A DNA stretch of 64,000 nucleotides from Heloderma charlesbogerti (Eukaryota; Chordata; Lepidosauria; Squamata; Helodermatidae): NCBI GenBank assembly GCA_026122225.1, contig JANEZZ010001513.1:868001-932000 (forward strand). The letters are read 5' to 3'. Positions 44,461 to 55,599 of this stretch are shown piece by piece. Position 1 is the first letter of the stretch. Each line of letters starts with the position of its first letter. The translations under genes and the position numbers were made by a program. Below the pieces are notes generated by a model. The model made no database searches. It was not told the origin of the DNA and saw nothing but the letters and a program-made list of their open reading frames with translations.

Positions 44461-45045
44461 AAATGTTGGATAAACATGTCTACTTGGAAGTACATCACAT
44501 TGTCTTCAGTTGCACTTACTCAGAACAGGAGTCAGGAGAGAGAGGTGGGGAGTTGGGAATAGCTTTTGGGATGACATTTTTAAAAAATCTCTGCTTATTC
44601 CCTGAATTACATGTTCAGATGTGTGAATAATACACACATCTCACATGGCTCACATGTCTACTCATATGTAAATCACTTGTCTTCAGTTGCACTGGCGAGA
44701 ATGTTGGGGAATTGCTTTTCTGGTCATTCGCCGCATTGCGCATGACGATGCGTGAATAACACACACTTCTCACATGGCTCTGCTAAGCTGAATAAGCTGA
44801 AAATGCCAGATAAGCATGTCTCCTCAGAAGTAAATCACATTGTCTTCAATTGCACTGGAGAGAGGGGTGGGAAATTGGGAACTACTTTTTCATTGGCTGC
44901 ATCGTACCTGTGGGGTGGAAGTATGATTCTGTGAATAACACACACATCTTGCTCTTCTCAGCATGGATAGCCTCTGTAAGACACATCTACTTGGAAGTAA
45001 ATCACATTGTCTTTAATTGCACTTACTCCCCTTCCCTTCCCAGTT
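44461..45045. repeat. Degenerate four-copy tandem repeat, ~161-176 bp
   Basis: ACATGTCTACTTGGAAGTA (44475), ACATGTCTACTCATATGTAA (44651), GCATGTCTCCTCAGAAGTAA (44812) and ACACATCTACTTGGAAGTAA (44978) each precede ATCACATTGTCTTCAGTTGC or a variant. A second landmark, GTGAATAACACACACATCT, also recurs once per unit. Spacings are 176, 161 and 166. Confidence 0.75.
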
Positions 45046-45351
45046 CTTCTCATTTGGATACTTCTTGATGACGTGTTGTTTGGTCATGGGACTCTGCCCA
45101 CATATGCAGAAAGTAATGTGATCTCTCCTGCTGATGTTTGCCCACCGACAGCAGTTTTTCCCTAGGTATACACCGCATTAGCTGGCAATGTGTGCCACAG
45201 GAGGAGCAGATCCAAAATGATGAAAATCTGGTTTTAAACTGGATTGCCTTACAAAGCATCTCTGTGTAGATGGGGCTTGTCTTTCATTGAACTTAAAGCC
45301 ATTTGCAGCTACTTATGATAATTAAAAACAGATTTCAGGAATGTGTAGTTC

Positions 45352-45520
45352 TACCTTCACACACAATCTTGTGTGCCTGCAATATGGGTATAATAATACT
45401 AATAACCTACAGTGTTGTTGTAAGGCTTACAACAAGATAATATGTCTGAAACAGTCTCTACACTCTTATGAGCTATACAGATGCTAAGTATCATCATCAT
45501 CATCGTTGTTATTTCTTTGG
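45352..45520 (+). mobile_element. MIR-like SINE fragment
   Basis: CAATATGGGTATAATAATAC, TAACCTACAGTGTTGTTGTA and GAGCTATACAGATGCTAAGT with ATCATCATC follow MIR's 3' half. Tentative because diverged. Confidence 0.45.
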
Positions 45521-45980
45521 ATGTTGCTCACATCCAGTGATCAATCTGCAAATTTAAAAACAACTCTATTTGCAATGTGCTGATCATTAGAGAGGCCTCA
45601 AAGGGCATTTTGAAGTGAGTTATATGCACTGAGAAATGCCATTTTTTGGAGTTGCTGCTCCTTCTCCAACCCAGAAGAGCCATATCTTGGGGAAGAGGAG
45701 GGGATAGCAGGCAGCAGGAGGCACCTAGGTATGCTTGAGGAATTTGATATTTGAGAATTCTGATGTTAACTGAGCTGCTCCACAACCCCCAGTCAGATGT
45801 GTGGATAAGCATGTAATTACCCTTCAGGTTTTGAACTTCTCCAAATTATTCAGTGCACTTCGCAGCTCAAAAGTGTACCAAAATGCATGTAATTGTGTTA
45901 TATGTATGTAAATTGTACAATTTACAATTTAGAAATTGTATTTTAAGATAAAATGCATTTAAATATGTATGTTGTGAGAA
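45521..45980. other. No feature recognised
   Basis: No gene or repeat identified. Confidence 0.4.
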
Positions 45981-46233
45981 AATACAGAGGATCATAGAGC
46001 TGAAAAGGGCCAATTGAGCCCAACCCCCTGCTCAGTGCAAGAATCCAATTTAAAGCATGTGGCTGTCCAGACTCTGCTTGAATACCACCAGTGATGGAAA
46101 GCCCACTACCTCCCTGGGCAATTGGTTCCATTGTCTCACTGCTCTGATGGTTAGGAAGTTTTCCCTGATGTTCAGCCTAAATCTGTCTTCCTGCAACTTA
46201 AGCCCGTTATTTTATGTCCTATAGTCTTGGATG
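45981..46233 (-). mobile_element. CR1 LINE, 3' portion (split by BovB)
   Basis: Complement of CR1 3' end: AGGATCATAGAGCTGAAAAG, AACCCCCTGCTCAGTGCAAG, TTGGTTCCATTGTCTCACTG. It continues at 50307-50430 (AGAGGGAACAGGTTGCAGCC, CCTCCCCTCAGTCTTC), with BovB between. Confidence 0.85.
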
Positions 46234-47968
46234 CTTCAGCAAAGGAGATTGTTACCTTGTCGTGGTGCTGGAGCTTGAGCACTTCAATGACGCCATGAGC
46301 TAAACCATGAAGAGACACCCAAGACAGGAAGGTCATGGCAGAGAGGTCAGACTAAATACGATCCCTGAGGAAGGTAACGGCAACCCACCCCGGTATTCTT
46401 GCCGTGAAAACTAAATGGATCAGTACAACCAGAGATATGTCGGTATACCATCGGAAGATGGGACTCCCAGGTCGGAAGATGGTCAAAATGCTACTGGTGA
46501 GGAACAGAGGATAAATTCAACTAGCCCCAAATGTGATGACGCAGCTAGCTCAAAGCCGAAAGGACGACTAGCAGCCAACAGTGCTGGTGGTGAACGACGA
46601 ATCCAATGTTCTAAAGATCAACACACCATAGGAAGCTGGAATGTAAGATCTATGAGCCAGGGCAAATTGGATATGGTTATTGGGGAGATGTCAAGATTAA
46701 ATATAGACATTTTGGATGTCAGTGAACTGGAATGGACTGGAATGGGCCACTTCACATCAAATGGCCACCAGATCTACTACTGTGGACAAAAGGACCACAG
46801 ACGAAATGGAGTAGCCTTCATAATTATTAATAAAGTGGCTAAAGCAGTGCTTGGATACAATCCAAAAAATGACAGAATGATCTCAATTTGAATTCAGGGT
46901 AAGCCATTTAACATCACAGTGATCCAAATATACGTCCCAACTACAGATGCTGAAGAAGCAGAAGTAGATCAGTTCTATGAGGATCTGCAGCACCTACTGG
47001 ATAGTACGCCCCCAAAAGATGTTATTTTCATTACAGGAGACTGGAATGCTAAGGTGGGTAGTCAAACGACACCTGGAACTACAGGCAAGCATGGTCTGGG
47101 AGAACAAAATGAAGCAGGACATAGGCTGATAGAATTTTGCCAAGACAACTCACTGTGCATAACAAACATTCTTCCAATAACCTAAAAGATGACTTTATAC
47201 ACGGACTTCACCAGATGGTTGACAATGAAATCAGATTGACTACATCCTTTGTAGCCAAAGATGGTGGACATCTATGCAGTCGGTAAAAACAAGACCTGAA
47301 GCTGACTGTAGCTTAGATCATGAACTTCTTATTGCACAATTTAGAATCAAACTAAAGAGAATAGGGAAGATCCACAGATCAGTTAGATATGAGCTCACTA
47401 ATATTCCTAATGAATATGCAGTGGAGGTGAAGAATAGATTTAAGGGACCAGATTTAGTAGATAGGGTCCCGGAAGAACTATGGACAGAAGTTTGCAACAT
47501 TATTCAGGAGGTGGCAACAAAAAATGTCCCAAAGAAAAAGAAAACCAAGAAGGCAAGATGGCTGTCTGCTGAGACACTGGAAGTAGCCCAAGAAAGAAGG
47601 AAAGCAAAAGGCAACAGTGATAGGGAGAGATATGCCCAATTAAATGCAAAATTCCAGAGGTTAACCAGAAGAGATCAGGAATTATTTTTAAACAAGCAAT
47701 GCGCGGAAGTGGAAGAAGATAATAGAATAGGAAGAACAAGAGACCTCTTCCAGAAAATTAGAAACATCGGAGGTAAATTCCAGGCAAAAGTGGGTGTGAT
47801 CAAAGACAAAGATGGCAAAGACCTAACAGAAGCAGAAGAGATCAAGAAAAGGTGGCAAGAATATACAGAAGATCTGTTTAGGAAGGTTAATAATATCGGG
47901 GATAGATTTGACGGTGTGGTCAGTGAGGTAGAGCCAGACATCCTGAAGAGTGAGGTTGAATGGGCCTT

Positions 47969-47972
47969 ATAT

Positions 47973-48003
<31 letters not shown>

Positions 48004-48032
48004 TTTCTATACCGCCCAATAGCCGAAGCTCT
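47969..48032 (-). mobile_element. Very short L2-like LINE tail in BovB
   Basis: (TTTA)n then TCTATACCGCCCAATAGCC GAAGCTCT is the complement of the L2-like 3' end seen at 57840-57910. Removing it rejoins the BovB frame (..EWAL / RSIANNK). Confidence 0.8.
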
Positions 48033-48628
48033 TAAGAAGCATTGCTAATAACAAGGCAGCAGGAGATGACGGTATCCCAGCTGAACTGTTTAAAATCTTG
48101 CAAGATGATGCTGTCAAGGTGATACATGCCATATGCCAGCAAATTTGGAAAACACAAGAATGGCCAACAGATTGGAAAAAATCAACTTATATCCCCATAC
48201 CAAAAAAGGGAAACATTAAAGAATGTTCAAACTATCGAACAGTGGCACTTATTTCACATGCCAGTAAGGTAATGCTCAAGATCTTGCAAGGTAGACTCCA
48301 GCAATTCATGGAACGAGAATTGCCAGATGTACAAGTTGGGTTTAGAAAAGGCAGAGGAACTAGAGACCAAATTGCCAACATCTGCTGGATAATGGAGAAA
48401 GCCAGGGTGTTTCAGGAAAACATCTATTCCTGTTTTATTGATTATTCTAAAGCCTTTGACTGTGTGGATCATAACAAATTGTGGCAAGTTATGGTGGTAT
48501 GGGGATACCAAGTCATCTTGTCTGCCTCCTGAGGAATCTGTATAACAACCAAGTAGCAACGGTAAGAACAGACCATGGAACAACAGACTGGTTTAAGATT
48601 GGGAAAGGAGTACGGCAGGGTTGTATAC

Positions 48629-49169
48629 TGTCAGGGTGGAAACTGAGTCCAGACAGCCCCAGAGCAGTTCTGATTCTGAGGAGGAACAGCCATCTGTGTG
48701 AGTGGAGCCAGCTCATCCCTCACAGGCTCAGCACCTGGCAGAGATTCCTCCTGCCAGCATTCCAGATATAGTTAGTGACCCAGGGAGTGAGGGAGTGCGG
48801 GAGGGGGGCTTCTTAGACGCTCAACGCAGATGCAAAGAGCGACGAGCAATGGAGGGCGCGGAAAGGAAGGGTAGCGCCCATTTGGCGCGCAAGCAACGAC
48901 CGCCTCCCTTGGACCCAAGGGAAAGAGGGAGGATATCTCCCTAGCCAATAAGTTCTGGGTCTTCAAGTGACTCTCTTTCAAACGGGGATCAACTGCCTGC
49001 CTGAAGCGTAGTCCACGCTGCTGTTCTTTGCCTTAGCCGCTGGTGATTAGCATCTGAAAGAGTCATTAAGCTGTAATGGGATTAAAGCTTTGAAAAGAAT
49101 TCCCTTTTGTCTGTGTCTTGAGTTGGCTGTTGGAATCTACTGAGAGAGGCCGCCAAGTCGTTCCTGACA
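48629..49169. mobile_element. Solo LTR with 5-bp TSD in BovB
   Basis: Tips TGTCAGG and CCTGACA (TG...CA) flanked by TATAC at 48624-48628 and 49170-49174, the 5-bp duplication expected of Gypsy-type or some retroviral elements. 541 bp, with GGGATTAAAGCTTTGAAAAG near 49079 (possible polyadenylation region). No internal coding region; formed by LTR-LTR recombination. Superfamily not settled. Confidence 0.8.
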
Positions 49170-49279
49170 TATACTCTCACCCTACCTATTCAACCTGTAC
49201 GCAGAACACATCATGCGACGTGCTGGGCTTGATGAATCCAAGGCTGGAGTTAAAATTGCTGGAAGAAACATTAACAATC

Positions 49280-49898
49280 TAGGGATGTATGAAATCCCTA
49301 CCTGGCTCCGTGCTGGTCAATCCGCAGTGGTGGGGAGGCGCTTCGTCCCTCCCCATGGAATCCTCCCTGGCCGGCTCCACTCCGTGGTGGCTCCAGCCAC
49401 AGCCGGAGTTCCGGCCACTGCCGGGCTGCTGCAGCCACAAACGGTGGCCGTCATAGCGGCCGCCATTTGCGTCCTTGCGGTAAGCCATGATCGGCTACGT
49501 ACGTAAGTATTTATGTAGCCTATCACGGCAAAAGGCAGCCACACAAATGGTGTCTGCTACACCATTTGCATGGCTGCCTTTTGCCGTGGTAGGCTACGTA
49601 AATACTTACGTAGCCTATCACGGCTTACTGCAAGGATGCAAATGGCATAGTGGCTGCCATTTGCACCCCTGCTCTTTGCCGTGATAGGCTACATTAGTAT
49701 TTATGGCCGCAGCAGCCTGCCAGTGGCCAGGAGACCAGCTGGAGCCGTGGACGCCTCCACATCCACCACCGCCACCGGAGCCGTACGATCCGCCACCAGG
49801 TATGTTCCATCCCAGGGGGATTCCGTGGGGGGTGAGGGAGGCCATTCTGCCACGGATTCTGGGGGGGGCGGATTCTAAAGAATTCTCTGACATCCCTA
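49280..49898 (+). mobile_element. Palindromic hAT element (619 bp) in BovB RT
   Basis: Perfect 8-bp duplication TAACAATC (49272-49279, 49899-49906). It splits the BovB YADD motif codons. End A at the left (TAGGGATGTATGAAATCCC), end B at the right. R modules at 49482-49526 (with an extra ACGT, GGCTACGTACGTAAGT), 49580-49621 and a half module at 49680. Donor-like sites AGGTAGGG (minus, 49298) and AGGTATGT (plus, 49797). Confidence 0.92.
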
Positions 49899-50306
49899 TA
49901 ACAATCTCAGATATGCAGATGATACCACTTTGATGGCTGAAAGCGAGGAGGAGCTGAGGAACTTTATGACAAAGGTGAAAGAATAAAGTGCAAAAGCTGG
50001 GTTGCAGTTAAACCTCAAAAAAAACAAAATTATGGCAACCAGCTTGATTGATAACTGGCAAATTGAGGGAGAAAACGTGGTGGCAGTGACAGACTGTATT
50101 TCTAGGATTATTAAAGATTACTGCAGACGCTGACTGCAGCCAGGAAATCAGGAAATCATGGATGAATGATATTCTGGAGGTGACGGACTCGCCCTTCGGG
50201 GAGCTGGGGGTGGCGACGGCTGACAGGAAGCTCTGGCATGGGCTGGTCCATGAAGTCACAAAGAGTCGGAAGCGACTGAGCGAATAAACAACAACAGTCT
50301 TGGATG

Positions 50307-50430
50307 AGAGGGAACAGGTTGCAGCCCTCCTTTGTGAGACAACCTGTTAGGTACTTGAAAAGTGCTATCCTGCCTCCCCTCAGTCTTCTCTTTTCAAAGC
50401 CAAACATACCCAATACCCTAAACATTCAAA
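50307..50430 (-). mobile_element. CR1 LINE, continuation beyond BovB
   Basis: Continues 45981-46233 without a gap when the BovB is removed: GTCCTATAGTCTTGGATG joins AGAGGGAACAGG. Confidence 0.85.
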
Positions 50431-51923
50431 ATATGTATTTAAAAATATGCATTTAAAATTCCATATTAATGCAGAAATGGGAAGGAATGGACTTATGAAT
50501 GTGAAAATGACACAGAATGGAAACAGATTGATCTGTCCATCTCTATCTTTAACGCAGAAGAGGCCTCACAGGGACGTGTAGTGTATCTTTTCCTGCCGGG
50601 GATCATGCGGTCTCATAATCCAAAGCAGGAAGTAATGTTCTCTGAATCAAGAAAGGCATTTGCGGTTTCTTCTAAAGATCCCCTGAGCACTGGAAACAGC
50701 CAGCCTGGCAGCCCAAGGCTGCAGTTGAAAAGAGAGCCTCAGAGGTCCCATGGCACATGTGGAAACTGCAGCTTGGCTTTTGGATCCCAATATATGTCTG
50801 TGCATCCCTCGTGGCTGAAGTTGGATCCCAGTGCCTTTTACTGTGATGTTTTGTTGATGGTTTTTACTCTAACAAGGTGGCTGCCATCAACTCTTCATTT
50901 TGTTCAGCCACCTAAGGGCTATCTTATAATACTTAAATCCATATCAAAGTACAGATTTGGGTTAGTTTTCCCTCTTTCATACTCCAATTTTTTTTAAAAA
51001 AAATTGCAGCTGAATATTAAGCATGTGTTTGATTATTTCTGCATTAAAGAAAAATTGTAGAAATATCAATACATTCAATAACTGCAGATGGAATTCATGT
51101 GTGAGTCAGCAAAAAGCTGTCACAGAGTTCCAAAGGGCTTCCATTTTAGAAGTGGTGCTAAAAATAAATGAACTGTAGAAATGGTGGGAAAGCTTTGAGC
51201 ACATTCCACTGAAATAGTCTCCTGCACAACTCCCATTAAAACCAATAGGAGCTGAGCTAGACCCTGGTTTGTGCAGGAGAACATTGGGTGGATTTTCAGT
51301 AAAATTGGCTTTCATCAGTCGATCACACTGATATGAAAGCTACATCTAAATTTCCTACACTGTCCAGCCATATAGCTGCATGAATAATACATGGACACAC
51401 ACATAAATGTACTATTTAAAAATGGTTGGCAAATGCTTCAGGCAAAATGGTGCCCACTACATGCTCAGGCAAATAAGAGCACAATTCAGCCAAAGGCAGG
51501 ACACTGACTGAATGAAATACCTCAGGACACCTCCTAGCTCACCAGGACAGCACCTGCTTTCCTCTGCCATAAAATAAAACAAATAACCCAACTTTAGGGT
51601 TTTACTTCAGACCCATATCTGATCCATATTTTACCTCACACACACACCTGATCCAAAATACAAAGCAGCGGAATAGTAAAAACAACAACAACAACACCCC
51701 ATCATCACTTGGCACACATTTCAGATGACTAGCATATGAAGTTATTACCCGCTATGGTAAATTATTGCTTAATAAGTTTACCTGTGTTTATTTTATTATT
51801 TATTTATTTCCAATATTTAAATACTGGTCCACATCAAAAGATTTTGGAGAGGTGAACAGCAAGAGAAAAGAATAAAACACCAGGTTGAAACAGTTAAAAG
51901 ATAAATTCCAATTTATTCTAGGT
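50431..51923. other. No supported gene
   Basis: A 138-codon frame at 50581-50997 has no recognisable domain. (AAC)n at 51681-51698. Nothing else identified. Confidence 0.4.
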
Positions 51924-52052
51924 CAGCAGTTCCCAAACTGGTGCCCTCCAAATGTGTGATTATATTTCCCATTGTCCCCAGCCAGCATGTTGGCTGGAAG
52001 TGATGGAGGTGTAGTCCACCAGATTTGGAGGGCACCGGGTTGGGGAAGTCTA
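51924..52052. mobile_element. Hairpin hAT-type MITE with near-perfect TSD
   Basis: CAGCAGTTCCCAAACTGGTG and CCCTCCAAATGTGTG at the left pair with GATTTGGAGGGCACCGGG at the right. Flanks TTCTAGGT and CTCTAGGT match at 7 of 8 bases. The centre has CCCCAGCCAGCATG. Confidence 0.8.
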
Positions 52053-52060
52053 CTCTAGGT

Positions 52061-53685
52061 GATCAGGCATTCAAGAAATCTGCGCTTGAAGTGTTGGATT
52101 ATATGATCATCCACTAAGTAATAGCTCCTTCCATTAGATTATTTAAGAGTAACTTATTTGTGAAATAATTACTTTATCCAAAGCAAGAAGGACATTTCAT
52201 ATCCCTCCACCCACCTTATCTCCTTAAGTGGGGATATTTGAGCTAACTAGAAAAACAAGAGAAAATCTAAAGCTTAGTATCATTGACAAAATGCTTAAGT
52301 TTGCAGTGCTATTTGTCTCATCAGTATCTGTCTTTGCCATACACCTGCTTCAATACTTATAGAAGAAAAAAGATTCTAGAACAGTATAATGAGAGAAAAT
52401 TAAAATAACTTTTTTTAAAAAAAGAAAAAAGAATAGAGTACATAGTATCTTTGTGACTCCTTTGTCAAAGGTGTGACTAGCATACAAGTTGTTCATTTAG
52501 TTGCATTTATTGGATGAACTGTTCTACATTCTGTGAACTCTTCAAACTGGTACGGAGAACATGTAGCAAGAACAACTTGTTTAGATCAGCTCCAGTGCCT
52601 GGCACATCCCACAAAGAGATTGTCAAAACCACACATCATAATTGTAATCATGGTTACTTGGTAGTTCCACTGGTTTCAATAGAATTTACTTTCAGGGAAG
52701 TCTGCAGCATAAACCTCAAAAGGTACATTCCCTACCCTAAAATCATTAAATCCTATACAATTAAATGTTTTTTATACTTCTTCACAAACAATGCATCATA
52801 AGTAAGCTACACTATGTGCTGGATAAGACCAACACACACACACACACACACTACCAGACTCATTTATTTTTCAAGATGTCATACAAATCTGGCTAGAAAA
52901 TTAACCTACATAAGCAAGCAAAGCCATTAGATCTGGCAATAGAAGACTGTTAGTATGAAAGAACTTTTCCTTTTTAGGGAACTAAAGAAAAGAGCCTAAG
53001 CTGTTTATATGCATTTTCACGGCTCCTCTTGGCACTCTGACTGATGCTATTCCACATAATTTTCTAGGATAATGTGCTTCATGAGATGTGGCTGACATGG
53101 AAGCTTGAGGAGTGAAAGGATGAGAAAAGCTGCATCTGGGAACATGGATGGTTCTGTAGCCTTCAGCAATTTGTTTAAAGAAATGAATGTTCTTTCAGCA
53201 ATCTAAGTCCACATTGTGACTAAGTGCAGTGCCCTTGAGAAATTGATCAAACAGTCATATTGATTCAGGGTGTGCCCCATTTGTCCTCTGAAAGATTCCA
53301 TTGCTTTTGGACTTAAGGGAAAGTTAACACTAGATGTTCAATCGCTGTGAATCCAGACAGGTTCTGCTCAACTTTCACTTTTGCTTTTCCTCAAGTAAGA
53401 GCTTCAAGTCCTGTGCCAAATTAGGGTGGTGATGTGCCCTGCTTCATTCCTTCCAGTGGATGAATACTAGCTTGCACATCCCGGGGGAAAAATGATTATG
53501 GAAAGAAAACCCAAACATGTGAACAGGAGTTTGCAAATGCCATGATAAAAGCCGTTTGTGTGAATCCTTAGCAGCTGCACTGCTATCTTGACTGACGTCT
53601 ATAGTACTGGCTCTCTTGGATTTAATGTTCAACAGTCATTTTAGCCACACGACAACCAAGTAAGGAGGGCTAGGCTGAGAGGCAG
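52061..53685. other. No gene recognised
   Basis: (AC)n at 52831-52851. Otherwise low-copy-looking. Confidence 0.4.
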
Positions 53686-54180
53686 TGAGCTTTCCTACAC
53701 AAGGCATTTATTGTGCACTCATCATTCCCTACTCACAGTTGTTTATGGGTTCTTTAGATGACATTGTGACCCTCCAGTTTCGCTTCTGTTTTTAGCTGTT
53801 TAAATTGTTTTTAAGTTTGTATATTTAAATTTTTATGGTATATTTTATTTTTTGAATTGTTGTGAACTGCCCAGAGAACTTTTGGCCATTGGGCAGTATA
53901 GAAATGAAAATACAACAACAACAAGAACAACAACAACAAGCACTGTCTGTGAGGTTTTTTTAGAGCAGGGAAAATGGGGTATTATTTCTGAAAGTGAAAA
54001 AAAAGCTGTCTCCATTTGTGTATTTGGGCTATTCTGATATATTACAGCGCCACCCAGTGGTTATGTAGTGAAAAGCAGGAAAGGAAATGCTCCACCTGTG
54101 GTGCTCAGATCTTAATTCTGCAACGAAAACAAAAGTAGATGCAGCGGATTTACAGCCTTGTGTAGAAAAATCCAGTAAGT
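53686..54180. mobile_element. CTACACAAGGC-family repeat, copy 2, with L2-like tail insert
   Basis: Left end TTTCCTACACAAGGC and right end GCCTTGTGTAGAAAAA are inverted termini. Between 53785 and 53938 an L2-like 3' UTR (TGTGAACTGCCCAGAGAAC with (AAC)n tail) interrupts the GTGACCCTCCAGTTTCGCTT region. Body landmarks match copy 1 (23790) and copy 3 (60594). Confidence 0.75.
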
Positions 54181-54620
54181 GGTCCAGGACTTGACAGTGA
54201 CCTGCTGCATAGGCGTAATTAAGCAAAGTTTTGAACCAGGATTTTCCAAAAATAAGCTCTGCCCTCCAACCACACCATTAGAGAGGCTCTAGGCATACAT
54301 GTTGAACTGTGGGCATTTCTGTGACCACCATTCTTGTGTGGGTGACTCATGTACTGCTTTCATGTGTTACATTTGTGATGTAACACATTCCCCCCTGCCC
54401 TGGAACTCCTTCCCTAGGCAAGCTTCCCATGTTAAGAATACTCCACAGCACATTAAAAAATATCTGTCATCTGTAAGAATACCCCACATCTGTAAGGCTT
54501 CTGAGATCCACTGTTATGTTTCTGTTATGTCTCTTCCATCCTACATGTGAAACCTGGCCACAGTTCATAAAGGCCACATCCAATTTGTAAATTTTCGCAA
54601 AGTAGGGAAGACTACCTATT
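54181..54620. other. No feature recognised
   Basis: No gene or repeat identified. Confidence 0.4.
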
Positions 54621-55018
54621 AGGGATGGGGGGATTCCCTACCTGTCGTTCTGGCTGGGAATCCGCCCTTACAGGGAGGCGATCCATCCCTCCCCTCGGAA
54701 TCCTAGCCAGCTGGCTCCGCTCCATGGCAATTCCACGGAGCCACCAGCTGGCTCTGGAGCACCAGCGATACGGCCACCATTGCCATTTTGCTGGCTGAGG
54801 CTGACTGTCTCCGGACACAAATGGCATCCGCTACGCCATTTGCGGCCGTAAAGTTCTTAGATTAAGCTAAATGCAGCTGAAAATGGCTGCATTTAGCTTA
54901 AACTAAGGGCTTTACGGATGCAAATGGAGTCTGCTATGCCATTTGCGTCTGGTTTTTCATGCGATAGGCTAGCTGTGGACTCCACTGGGGTCCATGGAGG
55001 AATTCTCCGCCATCCCTA
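54621..55018 (+). mobile_element. Palindromic hAT element, variant module (398 bp)
   Basis: Tips TAGGGATGGGGGGATTCCC and, reversed, TAGGGATGGCGGAGAATTCC. Flanks CTACCTAT and CCACCAAT match at 6 of 8. The R module is replaced by another palindrome at 54849-54916 (AGCTAAATGCAGCTG / GGCTGCATTTAGCTT), flanked by B modules (CAAATGGCATCCGC, GCTACGCCATTTGCG). A last half R (ATGCGATAGGCTAG) lies at 54959. Confidence 0.8.
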
Positions 55019-55026
55019 CCACCAAT

Positions 55027-55560
55027 AGCTATTGCTGCCCCATCACATAATTAGGAAACAACCACCAACTGAAGGTTTTTTTGTTCTAAAATTGGTAAAA
55101 CGAGACTTTTGACTTTGCAGCTATGTTTACAGGCTGAGATGTTGAACCCCATTTGGGTGATGGTTGGGGAAGCATGAATTTTGCCCACTGCGCTGTGTGA
55201 AACCCCTCATGGACTACATTTTTTCAGTGGCTGTTTGGTGACACCATAAGACAGGAAAAAGACATCCCATTGCCTAGGTAACTTGAGGAGGCCTCTGTCT
55301 TCCTACATTGTTCTATGCAGACAGAGAAGCATTCCCAATGTTGCCTAGGAAACTGGGCAACTTCCTGATTATTTTGGCCCTGGTGCTATCTCTAAAAAAT
55401 TGAAACAGTCACTGAAGAAATGAAGTAAAGATGGTGGGTCACAGACTACAATGGCTGCATTTTGTGCCCCCTCCTCAAACCTGAACATAAATTGGGATAT
55501 TATCCAGGATAAAATTGTCCAGGATAAAATCTCTTGCATCTGCTGGGACTTAAGACACTA
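55027..55560. other. No feature recognised
   Basis: No gene or repeat identified. Confidence 0.4.
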
Positions 55561-55599
55561 GTCTTACAGCAGGTGAATCTGGCGAGGTGTTCAGAGCAC

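Larger units (their letters stand above)
46415..50283 (+). pseudogene. BovB endonuclease / reverse transcriptase ORF, broken
   Basis: Parts in order: endonuclease (SWNVRSMSQGKLD at about 46636; FITGDWNAKVGSQ at 47030; DHELL at 47313), then linker, then RT (IPIPKKGN at 48191, QVGFRKGRGTRDQIANI at 48331, AFDCVDHNK at 48455, KGVRQGCILS at 48607, and RYADD split by the hAT at 49280). The endonuclease SDH motif reads LDH here, a stop codon lies near 46889, and frames shift near 47184 and 48500. The frame is dead. Normally this protein nicks and copies its own RNA in the nucleus, and its 3' end also mobilises SINEs. Confidence 0.9.
46234..50295 (+). mobile_element. RTE-BovB LINE, near full length, nested
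   Basis: Inserted in a CR1 with an 11-bp duplication AGTCTTGGATG (46223-46233, 50296-50306). The 5' UTR (AAGGAGATTGTTACCTTGTC), endonuclease, RT and 3' end (GTCACAAAGAGTCGGAAGCG) are all present, but it is broken by three insertions: an L2-like tail (47969-48032), a solo LTR (48629-49169) and a palindromic hAT (49280-49898). About the C-terminal third, between 50140 and 50155, is deleted. Without insertions it is about 2.8 kb. Confidence 0.93.

Noticed and set aside
50581..50997. 138-codon open frame, possible exon
   Set aside because: No recognisable domain or paralogue; flanking splice sites are not convincing.
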